A DNA stretch of 18,319 nt from CAYVFC01 sp964450715 (GCA_964450715.1 CAYVFC010000155.1:1-18319), one strand, 5' to 3'; counted from the first letter of the stretch, positions 6,742 through 14,448 are shown. A program made the numbers and translations. The notes: generated from the sequence alone by a model not told the origin.

Positions 6742-7257
6742 ATGGAAAAGGAAAAACCATTTGCCAACCCCTATCTGGCCGGCATCGCCCTGGGACTGGT
6801 GCTGCTGTCGGCCTTTCTCATCATGGGAAACGGCTTGGGCGCCTCGGGAGCGGCCAACCGTCTGGGCGTCGTCGCCGTCGACGCGGTGGCCTCCGCTCAC
6901 GTGGACGCCAACGGCTACATGGCCCAGACCAAGCAGGGCGTCCGGGGGCCGCTGGATAACTGGTTCGTCTTCGAGGTGTTGGGCGTCTTTCTGGGCGGCG
7001 CGGTCTCGGCCTATGCCGCGGGGCGCATGCGCAAAAGCGTCATCCGCGGCCCGGGGGTCGGGGAGGGGACCCGGCTGCTGTTCGCCTTTGGCGGCGGTAT
7101 TCTGATGGGCATGGCCGCGCGGCTGGCCCGCGGCTGCACCTCGGGGCAGGCCTTGACCGGCGGCGCGCTGCTCTCGGCCGGCTCCTGGATCTTCATGCTG
7201 GCGGTCTTCGCCGGGGGCTATGCCATGGCCTATTTCGTCAGGAGGCAGTGGATATGA
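6742..7257 (+). CDS. YeeE/YedE-family sulfur-transport membrane protein (first half-type)
   Basis: This 171-residue membrane protein has hydrophobic segments at about 12-32, 75-93, 112-128 and 145-165. It carries a conserved Cys in ARGCTSGQALTGG (Cys132), the hallmark of YeeE/YedE (TsuA-like) proteins that pass thiosulfate or sulfane sulfur through membrane Cys sites. The region around 47-70 is likely an extracytoplasmic loop. An AGGAG ribosome site (6732-6736) fixes the ATG at 6742; the frame is open further upstream, but that part is a shadow of the ferredoxin gene. It overlaps the next gene, a second YeeE protein, by ATGA. Together they resemble the two-protein version of a transporter that is a single chain in other bacteria. 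Confidence 0.85.
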   Translation: MEKEKPFANPYLAGIALGLVLLSAFLIMGNGLGASGAANRLGVVAVDAVASAHVDANGYMAQTKQGVRGPLDNWFVFEVLGVFLGGAVSAYAAGRMRKSVIRGPGVGEGTRLLFAFGGGILMGMAARLARGCTSGQALTGGALLSAGSWIFMLAVFAGGYAMAYFVRRQWI

Positions 7258-8441
7258 TATTCCCGCTCACCGAGCTGCTGAACGAGCACCGCGAGCTGGG
7301 GCTGGTGGTCGCGGTGCTGATCGGCTTCGCCTTCGGCTTCACCCTGGAGCGGGCCGGGTTCGGTCGCGCCACCAAGCTGGCCGGCCAGTTCTACCTGCAC
7401 GACATGACCGTCTTCAAGGTCATGTTCGGCGCCATAGTGACGGCCATGCTGGGACTGGCGATCGCCGCCGGGCTCGGCCTGGCCGATCTCCGGCTCATCT
7501 CCGAGACGGCCGCCTCGCCGACCTATATCTGGCCCATGTTGCTCGGCGGCCTGCTGCTGGGCGCGGGATTCATCATCTCCGGGTACTGCCCCGGCACCTC
7601 GCTGGTGGCCACCGCCTCGGGCAACCTGGACGGCCTGGCGGCCTTCGGCGGCGTGATCGTGGGTTCATTGATCTATTCCGAGCTCTATCCGCTGGTCGAA
7701 TCCCTGCACCTGAGCGGCGCGCAGGGGCACCTTTTCCTCTACGAGCTGCTGGGCTTGCCGCCCTCGGTGCTGGCGGGCGGGGTGGCGGTGATGGCCCTGG
7801 GTTGCTTCCTGGGCGCCGAGAAGCTGGAGCGGATCTTCTCGGCCAGGCGCGACGGAATCGAGCCCGTGCGCGCGCCCCGCGGATTCGCCTTTGCCACCGT
7901 GGGGGTGGCGGCGGTGCTGGCCGTGGGTACGCTGCTGGTACCGGTGGCCCCGGCCACCGCGGAGAAGAAGAGCGCGGCGGGCATTCAGCCGGCCGAGCTG
8001 GCCCGGCGGGTGATCGAACGGCCCTGGAAGATCCGGGTTCTCGACCTGCGCAAGGAGGAAAAGTGCGCGAAGCAGCGCGTGCCCGGCGCGGAGTGCGCGC
8101 CCCTGGCCACCCTGGGCGAGCTGGGGCTCGCCTACAGCCCGCCGGCACGCGATCTGGTGCTGGTCGCTTCGGCGGATAACCTGAAGAAGGTGCCCCGGGC
8201 CGCGGCCGGATTCAAAGGCGATATCTACATCCTCGAAGGAGGGTTCAAGGCCTGGAAGGGCTACGCGCTGAAGAAGCCCGAGCCCCCGCCGGCGGACGCC
8301 AGCGAGCGACAGCTGGCGGAGCACCGCGTCCAGTCGGCCGTGCACCGAGCGCTGACCGGAGCCCGGGCGGCGGTGCCGCCGCCGCGCAAGGCGACCAAGT
8401 TCGTGCCCAAGAAGCGGCGTAAGACCGGCGGCTGCGGTTGA
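7254..8441 (+). CDS. YeeE/YedE-family membrane protein fused to a Cys-less rhodanese-like domain with a GGCG tail
   Basis: This 395-residue protein has two parts. Residues 1-230 carry about six membrane segments (near 15-33, 54-75, 93-111, 125-145, 170-187, 210-230) and the YeeE-type motif SGYCPGTS (Cys112). Residues about 244-337 form a rhodanese-like fold (LDLRKEEKCAKQRVPGAECAPL, then ILEGGFKAWKGY), but where the catalytic CxxGxR loop should be it reads LVASADNLKK, with no Cys. Cys271 and Cys281 are present elsewhere in the domain. The last ~55 residues are Pro- and Lys/Arg-rich and end TGGCG, resembling the SoxY carrier arm. Basic residues after the fifth segment (KLERIFSARR) suggest a cytoplasmic loop there, putting the rhodanese domain in the periplasm. 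The ATG at 7254 follows AGGAGG by 8 bp; a GTG at 7248 is too close. Confidence 0.85.
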   Translation: MIFPLTELLNEHRELGLVVAVLIGFAFGFTLERAGFGRATKLAGQFYLHDMTVFKVMFGAIVTAMLGLAIAAGLGLADLRLISETAASPTYIWPMLLGGLLLGAGFIISGYCPGTSLVATASGNLDGLAAFGGVIVGSLIYSELYPLVESLHLSGAQGHLFLYELLGLPPSVLAGGVAVMALGCFLGAEKLERIFSARRDGIEPVRAPRGFAFATVGVAAVLAVGTLLVPVAPATAEKKSAAGIQPAELARRVIERPWKIRVLDLRKEEKCAKQRVPGAECAPLATLGELGLAYSPPARDLVLVASADNLKKVPRAAAGFKGDIYILEGGFKAWKGYALKKPEPPPADASERQLAEHRVQSAVHRALTGARAAVPPPRKATKFVPKKRRKTGGCG

Positions 8442-8457
8442 ACGGAGGGAACAGGCC

Positions 8458-9390
8458 ATGCCAGAGATCGAAATGGCTCGCAACAACCTGCACCTGGACC
8501 CGGTCACCCACATCTGGGGCTGGGAGGTGCCCGTCTACCTCTTCCTGGGCGGGCTGACCGCCGGCGTCATGATCCTCTCGGCCCTGATCGACATGCGAAG
8601 GCCTGCCGACGGGGAGCAGGAACGTTCGCGCTATGCCCGCTGGATGCCCTTCACGGCGCCCTTGCTGCTCTCCGCGGGCATGCTGGCCCTGTTCATCGAC
8701 CTGGAGAACCGTTTGCGGGCCTACCGCTTCTATCTCAGCTTCGAGATCACCTCGCCTATGTCCTGGGGCTCCTGGATATTGATCGCCGTATACCCGGCTA
8801 CGGTGGCCCTGGGCCTGGCCTGCCTGAGCCCGGCCGAAACGCGGCAACTCGAGCGCTGGCCTTGGATGAGAGCCGCGGCCCGCTGGTCGCAAGAGCGAAG
8901 GGGCTTCATCGGCGGGGCCAATATCGCACTGGGCGTGGGCCTGGGCGCCTACACCGGGCTGCTGCTCGGCACCCTGGCGGCGCGGGCCGCCTGGAACTCG
9001 GGCCTGCTGGCGCCGCTCTTCCTGGTCTCGGGCGTCTCCACCGGCGCGGCGCTGATGATGCTCCTGCCCCTGCACCACCAGGAGCACGAGCTTCTCCGGC
9101 GCTGGGACATGGCCGCCATCGGGCTGGAGCTCGCCCTCGTCGCCCTGTTCTTCCTCGATCTGGCCGCCGGAGGCGGAGAAGCCGGCAAGCAGGCCGCCGG
9201 GCTTTTCTTCGGCGGGCCCTACACGGCGGTGTTCTGGTCGCTGGTGGTGATCGCCGGGCTGGTGGTGCCGCTGCTGCTGGAGAGCCTGGAGTCGCGAGGC
9301 AATCGCTTGCCCACGGCGCTGGCGCCGGCGCTTTTGCTAGCCGGGGGCCTGGCCCTGCGCTTCGTCCTGGTCGCCGCCGGGCAGGCCTAG
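8458..9390 (+). CDS. NrfD/PsrC-like membrane anchor subunit
   Basis: This 310-residue integral membrane protein has about eight hydrophobic segments (near 24-44, 62-81, 101-122, 151-175, 182-204, 216-236, 255-276, 287-308). The N-terminal WGWEVPVYLFLGGLTAG is characteristic of the NrfD/PsrC family, which exchanges electrons with the quinone pool and docks the ferredoxin subunit on the periplasmic side. A GGAGGG ribosome site lies upstream of the ATG, 16 bp after the previous stop. Being encoded last in the operon, after the two YeeE genes rather than directly after the ferredoxin, is unusual and supports one functional unit. Quinone reactivity is family knowledge, not visible here. Confidence 0.92.
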   Translation: MPEIEMARNNLHLDPVTHIWGWEVPVYLFLGGLTAGVMILSALIDMRRPADGEQERSRYARWMPFTAPLLLSAGMLALFIDLENRLRAYRFYLSFEITSPMSWGSWILIAVYPATVALGLACLSPAETRQLERWPWMRAAARWSQERRGFIGGANIALGVGLGAYTGLLLGTLAARAAWNSGLLAPLFLVSGVSTGAALMMLLPLHHQEHELLRRWDMAAIGLELALVALFFLDLAAGGGEAGKQAAGLFFGGPYTAVFWSLVVIAGLVVPLLLESLESRGNRLPTALAPALLLAGGLALRFVLVAAGQA

Positions 9391-9446
9391 AGCGTTCGCG
9401 GCCGACGAGGGAAGCGGGCGAGCCTGCGGAAATAGGTTGCCGGGCG

Positions 9447-9475
9447 CCGTGCGGGGTGAGAAAACGCCCGCACGG
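9447..9475 (+). promoter_or_regulatory. Hairpin immediately before the preferred HAD-gene start
   Basis: CCGTGCGGG (9447-9455) pairs perfectly with CCCGCACGG (9467-9475) around an 11-nt loop, ending 3 nt before the ATG at 9479. The only ribosome-site-like bases (CGGAAG) overlap the stem, so the structure could mask that start. If translation instead begins at TTG 9437, the hairpin is coding. Confidence 0.35.
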
Positions 9476-9478
9476 AAG

Positions 9479-10357
9479 ATGGCAGTTTCTAGACCCTGCA
9501 TCCGGCTGGTCGTCACCGACCTGGACAACACCCTGTACGACTGGGTGACCTGTTTCACCACCGCCTTCTACCGCATGGTCGCGGTGGCGGCCGAGCGCCT
9601 GGGGATCGAAGAGGAACGGCTGATCGGCGAGCTCAGGGAGATCCACCGGAAATACGGCAACTCGGAGCAGCCCTTCGCGCTGCTGGAGACGCCGACCGTG
9701 CTCGAGCGCTATCCCGGAGCGGATCGACCCCGGCTAGCCCGCGAGCTAGACGACGCCTTTCAGGCCTTCAACCGGACGCGCGGCCGCCACCTCAGGCTCT
9801 ACGACGGGGTGCTGCAGTCCCTGCAGCGGCTGCGAGCGCTCGGGGTTCCGGTCGCCGTGCACACCGAGGCCACGGTCCCCAACGCGCTGTACCGCTTGCG
9901 GGCGCTGGGGCTGGAGCCCCTCTTCGAACGGCTCTACGCGGTGGCTCCCGCGGGCCAGGGGCACTATGACCCGGACCGGGGGCGAAAGCTTCTGGATACA
10001 CCTTTGAAAGTCGTGGACCTTTCGGAGAACGCGCGCAAGCCCGATCCGCGCCTGGTGACGGAGATCTGCCGGCAGATGGGCGTGCCGGCCGGCGAAACGC
10101 TCTACGTCGGAGACAGTCTACGGCGCGATATCGACATGGCCCGGCAGGCCGGCGCCTGGACCGCCTGGGCCGAGTACGGAACGCGCGTCGATCCCGCGCT
10201 CTGGGAGCGGTTGGTGCGCGTCACCCACTGGAGCGAGCAGGAGGTGCAGGCGGCGAAGCGCGCCCGTCAATCGCCGCAGTATGCCGCCCCCGACCTGGTG
10301 CTGGAGCGATCGCCCCTGGAACTGTTCGAGCACTTCTCTTTTAGGGGACGCGGTTAG
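9479..10357 (+). CDS. HAD-superfamily hydrolase (phosphatase-like)
   Basis: This 292-residue cytoplasmic protein has the full HAD motif set: nucleophile and acid Asp14 and Asp16 in VTDLDNTLYD, Thr129 in AVHTEA (motif II), Lys187 in ARKPDP (motif III), and Asp212/Asp217 in VGDSLRRDIDMA (motif IV). The insert between motifs I and II, about residues 20-105, is a helical C1-type cap. It probably dephosphorylates a small phosphometabolite; the substrate is not readable. The ATG at 9479 is chosen because the domain begins about 10 residues later; an in-frame TTG at 9437 (14 residues earlier) follows GGAAATAGG and is a real alternative. The last four codons and stop lie within an inverted-repeat element, so the C-terminus may have been altered by its insertion. 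The 88-bp gap from the sulfur operon argues against shared function. Confidence 0.85.
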   Translation: MAVSRPCIRLVVTDLDNTLYDWVTCFTTAFYRMVAVAAERLGIEEERLIGELREIHRKYGNSEQPFALLETPTVLERYPGADRPRLARELDDAFQAFNRTRGRHLRLYDGVLQSLQRLRALGVPVAVHTEATVPNALYRLRALGLEPLFERLYAVAPAGQGHYDPDRGRKLLDTPLKVVDLSENARKPDPRLVTEICRQMGVPAGETLYVGDSLRRDIDMARQAGAWTAWAEYGTRVDPALWERLVRVTHWSEQEVQAAKRARQSPQYAAPDLVLERSPLELFEHFSFRGRG

Positions 10358-10456
10358 CTTTTTCGCTTTTCGCGCTCGCCGGCGCCCTTCCGTTGCGGAA
10401 CCGCTGAAGACCGGGTTCGGAGGGCGCGAAAAGCTAAAAAAGCTAACCGCGTCCCC
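10344..10456. repeat. 113-bp inverted-repeat element (REP/MITE-like)
   Basis: The left arm from 10344 (GGGGACGCGGTTAGCTTTTT) is repeated inverted at the right end, 10437-10456, and pairing continues inward to about 10375 and 10424 (TTTTCGCGC facing GCGCGAAAA). The loop is about 48 nt. The end sequence resembles the inverse of the REP-like unit at 174-353 (GGGGACGGGGCTAAGTTTT). The element contains the stop codon of the HAD gene. As RNA it could also act as a terminator. Confidence 0.8.
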
Positions 10457-10563
10457 CTGGCCTTGGCCTTGGCCACCCCTGTCCCCTGATTTGGCCCGAA
10501 GCGTCCCCATTGAAAATCCAGCGCCGATATCCTAGTCATAGGGCATTGCTCAGGGAGTCAAAC

Positions 10564-11709
10564 ATGCGCGAGAATTTCGTAGACTTTAAATCGAGTAGTC
10601 GGCTTTTGCTACTCGCCCTACTGGCCGGCTGCATCGCGCTGTCCGGCTGCGCCTCGGAAACCGACGACGAACCGGACGACGGCGATACGGGCGACGCCGC
10701 CACCGGCGAGCCGGAGGCGGATGCCGCGACCGGAAACACGGTCAGGCGCATCTACGCCACCGTGGCCGCGGACCACCAGGTGCTGGTGATCGACGAAGAG
10801 AGCCAGGAGGTTCTGCGCGCGATCGACGTGGGGCAGGGGCCGGCCATCCTGCTCAACACCCCGGACGGGAAGAAGCTCTACGCGGCCTGCTGGTTGAGCG
10901 ACGAGGTCTCCGCCATCGACGTCGAAACCGAGCAGGTGGTCAACATCGCCATGCCCATGCGCCCCTACGTGATCGCCATGGCGCCCGACGGCAAGTACGT
11001 CTACGCCGGGATCAACTCCAACCAGATCGCGGTGATCGATACCGAGACCGATACCATCGATCGGTTCTACGAGACCACCGAGCTGCCCGCCTCGCTGATC
11101 GTGAGCCCGGATGGCGAGACCCTCTACGTAGCCACCATCAATCTGCCAACGGGCACTTTGCGCGCCGTTTCCACCGCCACGGGCGAGATCATCCATCCCT
11201 CCATCGAGGTGGGGCTGGTGCCGGCCTGGATCACCATCGGCCAGGATGGCTCCCGGGTCTACACGCTCAATTTCCTCTCCGATGACGTGACCGTGGTGGA
11301 TACGGAGAGCTTCACGGTTTCGGACACCGTGACCTTCGGTCCGGGTACGCAGGGGATCATCGGCAACGTCACGCCCGACGGCTCCCGCCTCTATATCACC
11401 AACCACGGCAGCAGCGATCTGGTCGCCATCGATACCGCCACCAACCAGGTCGTGCAGAACATCGAGCTCGACGGCCGGCCGGTGGGGGTGAACTTCAACC
11501 CCGAGGGCACCCGCGTCTACGTGACCGACTTCGGTCCGGAGTCGATGGCCGTCCCGCCCGACGTCACCTATCTGACCACGGGCGTGTTCACCGGAACCGG
11601 CAACGGCCAGGTCCGCGTCTTCGACGTAGCTACCGGTGAGCCGGTCGGCTCCAAGATCACCACCGGGCCTGGCGCGACCAGCGTGGTGGTCATCGACGTA
11701 CCACGGTAA
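10564..11709 (+). CDS. Secreted YVTN-type beta-propeller lipoprotein
   Basis: The 381-residue protein has a lipoprotein signal (LLLLALLAGC at Cys23, or ALSGC at Cys29), so it is probably anchored in the outer membrane or cell surface. An acidic, disordered linker spans about residues 30-58. From about 62 to the end it is built of roughly 40-residue beta-propeller blades of the YncE/YVTN type, with repeats such as VYAGINSNQIAVIDTETDTI and LYITNHGSSDLVAIDTATNQ. Such propellers mediate binding; some are enzymes, but no catalytic residues are evident. An AGGGAG ribosome site precedes the ATG; the frame is open upstream to 10510, but that part has no signal-peptide character. No operon partners. 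Its ligand is unknown. Confidence 0.85.
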   Translation: MRENFVDFKSSSRLLLLALLAGCIALSGCASETDDEPDDGDTGDAATGEPEADAATGNTVRRIYATVAADHQVLVIDEESQEVLRAIDVGQGPAILLNTPDGKKLYAACWLSDEVSAIDVETEQVVNIAMPMRPYVIAMAPDGKYVYAGINSNQIAVIDTETDTIDRFYETTELPASLIVSPDGETLYVATINLPTGTLRAVSTATGEIIHPSIEVGLVPAWITIGQDGSRVYTLNFLSDDVTVVDTESFTVSDTVTFGPGTQGIIGNVTPDGSRLYITNHGSSDLVAIDTATNQVVQNIELDGRPVGVNFNPEGTRVYVTDFGPESMAVPPDVTYLTTGVFTGTGNGQVRVFDVATGEPVGSKITTGPGATSVVVIDVPR

Positions 11710-11872
11710 CCGTTCAGGAGTATTGAGACGACGGCGGCCAATCCATCCCGAAAAACTGGCTTTCGTCCTCGGGCCGGCTCGCCACGTACGTCTGGTACGC
11801 TCCTCGCCGGCCCTGCGGGCGCGCTCGGTTTTTCGGGCGCCTTGGCCGCCGCTTCGCCCCAAACCTGAACGG
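11710..11872. repeat. 163-bp nested palindrome between convergent genes
   Basis: Concentric inverted pairs are CCGTTCAGG (11710-11718) with CCTGAACGG (11864-11872), GGCGGCCAA (11733-11741) with TTGGCCGCC (11842-11850), and CCCGAAAAAC (11747-11756) with GTTTTTCGGG (11828-11837). The inner pair is GGGCCGGC with GCCGGCCC, around a CACGTAC...GTACGC centre. It begins at the propeller gene's stop and lies just before the end of the convergent hydrolase gene, so it may serve as a bidirectional terminator. The concentric design and centre resemble the element at 427-614. Confidence 0.75.
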
Positions 11873-11886
11873 CTACGAGTAACCGT

Positions 11887-12765
11887 TCAGCTCGAGGTGT
11901 GCTCGCTGATGGCGTCGATCAGCTGCGGCCAGAGCTGTCGGGGCAGGTAATGCCCCATCCCTTCCACTGGTAGAAAGCGCGCTCCCGGAATGCAGGCGGC
12001 GATATCCTTACCCGCTTCGATCGGTATCAGCGGGTCCCGGTCGCCGTGGATGACCAGCGTGGGCGCCTCGACCGAGCCCAGCGCCTGGACGCGGCTGCCC
12101 GAGGCGATGATGGCCGCCAGCTGGCGGGTGATGCCGCCCGGGTCGTGACGGCGCTCGATGCTCTGAACTGCCTCGTCGCGCGCGCGCTCTTCGTCGGCGG
12201 GATAGACGTCGCCAGCCAGCAGGCGCTCGGTCTCCATCAGATAACGGATGGCCGCCTCGCGCTCCCTGGGAATGGGCTTGAGGGTATGGACCAGCACGTC
12301 GTCCCTCGGCCCTGGCAGGCCGGCCCGGCCGCTGCTGGACATGATGGATACCAGGCTCAAAATGCGCTCCGGGTGCTCGATGGCCACGGTCTGTCCGATC
12401 ATGCCTCCCATGGAGACCCCCACCAGATGGGCGGCCTCGATCCCGAGGGCGTCCAGCAACCCCACCGCGTCCGCCGCCATGTCACTCAGCAGGTAGGGCA
12501 CCCGGAGTCTTTCTCCGGCAAAGAGTTGCTGGTAGAGCTTGACGATATTGGGCTGGCCCGCCTCGGTGAAGTGGGTGCTCAGGCCCACGTCGCGATTGTC
12601 GAAACGGATCACGTGGTGACCGCGTTCAGCCAGCGCCCGGCAGAAGGGCTCGGGCCAGCGGATCATCTGGTAGGAGAGACCGTTGATCAGCAACAGGGGG
12701 TTGGCTTCGGGATCGCCGAAGGTCTCGTAGGCGATCTGGATTCCGTTAGCCTTGACGGTTGGCAT
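11887..12765 (-). CDS. Alpha/beta-fold hydrolase
   Basis: This 292-residue protein has the complete catalytic triad of the fold: nucleophile Ser118 in the elbow GVSMGG, Asp244 in HGDRDPLIP, and His272 in GMGHYLP. The oxyanion region is LLLINGLSYQ near 25-33. No signal peptide is present, so it is cytoplasmic. Overall it resembles RdmC-like esterases and related carboxylic-ester hydrolases, but the cap (about 140-210) does not reveal a substrate. The ATG at 12765 follows AGAGG at good spacing; a GTG at 12771 is the alternative. The next gene upstream on the same strand ends 71 bp away, so co-transcription is possible but a shared role is not evident. Confidence 0.88.
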   Translation of the reverse strand: MPTVKANGIQIAYETFGDPEANPLLLINGLSYQMIRWPEPFCRALAERGHHVIRFDNRDVGLSTHFTEAGQPNIVKLYQQLFAGERLRVPYLLSDMAADAVGLLDALGIEAAHLVGVSMGGMIGQTVAIEHPERILSLVSIMSSSGRAGLPGPRDDVLVHTLKPIPREREAAIRYLMETERLLAGDVYPADEERARDEAVQSIERRHDPGGITRQLAAIIASGSRVQALGSVEAPTLVIHGDRDPLIPIEAGKDIAACIPGARFLPVEGMGHYLPRQLWPQLIDAISEHTSS

Positions 12766-12836
12766 GTGCACCTCTGCGACACGCCATAATTGACGTGTGC
12801 CGATTTGTCCATGGCAATCGGGAACAAGGAGACGCG

Positions 12837-14273
12837 CTACAGGATGTCCGGCATGCAGTACATGCCCCAGGCGTCGTTCCGGAAGTCGGGGCGGCAGCGG
12901 GTGCCCGCGCTACAGTGCTCGTCCTTGCAGCAGACGACGTCGGAGGGCTCTTCTCCCACCGGGATGTAGCAGTAAGACACCCGGGTGCCCTCCATCAGGT
13001 TGATTCCGACGATGGATTGCGTCTTGTTGTAGCCGCAACGGGCGCCGAAGGGCGCGCATTCCGCGTCAGATCCGCAGGGGATCGTGCAGATCCAGTTGGT
13101 GCAGAGCCCCGACTCGCAGCCGGAGGCTGTAGCACAGGGATCGAGGGGTTTTCCTCGACCCTGCGGTGGGCCGCAGACGAACTGGCCGGGGTTGGCCACG
13201 TAGGCGAGCGGGCCGAACTCGGGATTGAAGACGCAATACTCATCTCCGCAATCCTCGCCGCTGGTACAGGCGGTCTGGCAGATTTCCCGATTGCAGATCC
13301 GCGAAGAGCACTCCTGGCTATCGCTGCAGCTCTCGCCCGCCCGCTTGGTCTCCAGTCCGGCGAAGGTGGCCGGTACGCATACCCGCGCTCCCGTGCCCGG
13401 GATCAGACAGACGTTGTCTCCTTTGCAGTCAGCGTCTGTGCAACAGGCCCGGGCGCAGATCTTGTCGCTGCCCACCCATTCCGGCAGATCGAGCGCCACC
13501 GTATCGATGCAGATGCCGTCGTCCCCGCAGCCCGAATCGTTGTTACAGGCACTGCCCAGGTCGAGCGGCGCCACGCAGCGCCTGGTGTCGGGATCGCACT
13601 TGAATCCCGGATCGCAGGTGGTCGGATCGGCGGGGTCGCACTCGCAAGTGGTGGGATCAAAGAGGTTGCAGCCCGGCATGACGGCGCACAACGGATCGTC
13701 GTCGATCACTCCGTTGCAGTCGTTGTCCTTTCCGTCGCATTCCTCGGTCGCGGCCGGAATCCCGGCGGCGGGATCGGCCGGGTGGGCGGTAGGGTCTTTG
13801 GGAGCGCAGTCCACCAGCGCCTCGACCCCGCCGCCGCAGAAGGTAAATCCGTCGCTATCCGCGTCGGATCCCTCGTCGACCAGTCCGTTGCAGTTGTCAT
13901 CCACGCCGTTGCACAGCTCGGCCTCTGGCTGCTCCGGACAGGCCTCGCAGTACCCCTGGAGGCTGCAGTACAGCCCCTCACCGTATACGCGGCAGGGATC
14001 GGCGCCCCGGTATACCGGTATGCATTCGACCTTTGGCGGTTCCGGTTCAATGGGCTGGCAGATGCCTGCCGACGAACACTCCAGCCCCTCCTCGACCGGA
14101 CACGGATCGATCCCGTTTTCGACCTCGCACCTGAGCACCTCCCCCTTTTCTCCGACCAGCGTCGTGCAACCTCCCGCGGCCAGCAACCCGAACAGCAACG
14201 CCGGCGCGACGAGTCGGTGGTGCCCGCCGGGGCCGAGGGGGAAACGTCCTACTCGAGGTGCCATTGCGAACAT
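12837..14273 (-). CDS. Cysteine-rich secreted lipoprotein with MopE-type metal-binding motifs
   Basis: The 478-residue protein (start uncertain) has a hydrophobic segment LVAPALLFGLLAAGGC giving lipidation at Cys36. About 53 Cys make up 11% of the chain, mostly spaced as in small disulfide-stapled repeats (for example DPCATASGCESGLCTNWICT). Two copies of the MopE-type putative metal-binding motif are present at 119-143 (ELCNGVDDNCNGLVDEG, then DADSDGF) and 178-196 (ECDGKDNDCNGVIDDDP). Such proteins are common at the surface of myxobacteria-like organisms. It is probably a calcium- or other metal-binding, disulfide-rich surface protein; no enzyme motif is seen. The ATG at 14273 lacks a clear ribosome site; 14264 is an equally valid start. 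Confidence 0.8.
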   Translation of the reverse strand: MFAMAPRVGRFPLGPGGHHRLVAPALLFGLLAAGGCTTLVGEKGEVLRCEVENGIDPCPVEEGLECSSAGICQPIEPEPPKVECIPVYRGADPCRVYGEGLYCSLQGYCEACPEQPEAELCNGVDDNCNGLVDEGSDADSDGFTFCGGGVEALVDCAPKDPTAHPADPAAGIPAATEECDGKDNDCNGVIDDDPLCAVMPGCNLFDPTTCECDPADPTTCDPGFKCDPDTRRCVAPLDLGSACNNDSGCGDDGICIDTVALDLPEWVGSDKICARACCTDADCKGDNVCLIPGTGARVCVPATFAGLETKRAGESCSDSQECSSRICNREICQTACTSGEDCGDEYCVFNPEFGPLAYVANPGQFVCGPPQGRGKPLDPCATASGCESGLCTNWICTIPCGSDAECAPFGARCGYNKTQSIVGINLMEGTRVSYCYIPVGEEPSDVVCCKDEHCSAGTRCRPDFRNDAWGMYCMPDIL

Positions 14274-14448
14274 CGGTTCGTTCGTCAAGGGTCGGGTACC
14301 CGAAACGGGGACTGGTGCGCTCCCCCCGCATCCCGAGGAGGAACGCTCCGCCGTCGTTCCGGAATGGTCGCTACGCCAGCTCAAGGCAATTGTTTTCTAC
14401 CACTCCTATGAGCTTTCTTCCAGACGGCTGGCGGGCGGGTAACGAACG

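Noticed and set aside
10618..11862. Antisense open frame opposite the beta-propeller gene
   Set aside because: The plus strand has a lipoprotein signal and propeller blades; the antisense frame is rich in Gly/Asp/His repeats that mirror those blades.
12759..14411. Plus-strand open frames of 400-550 codons over the hydrolase 5' end and the Cys-rich lipoprotein gene
   Set aside because: The minus-strand product has a lipoprotein signal, ordered Cys spacing and metal motifs; the plus frames have none and arise from codon bias.
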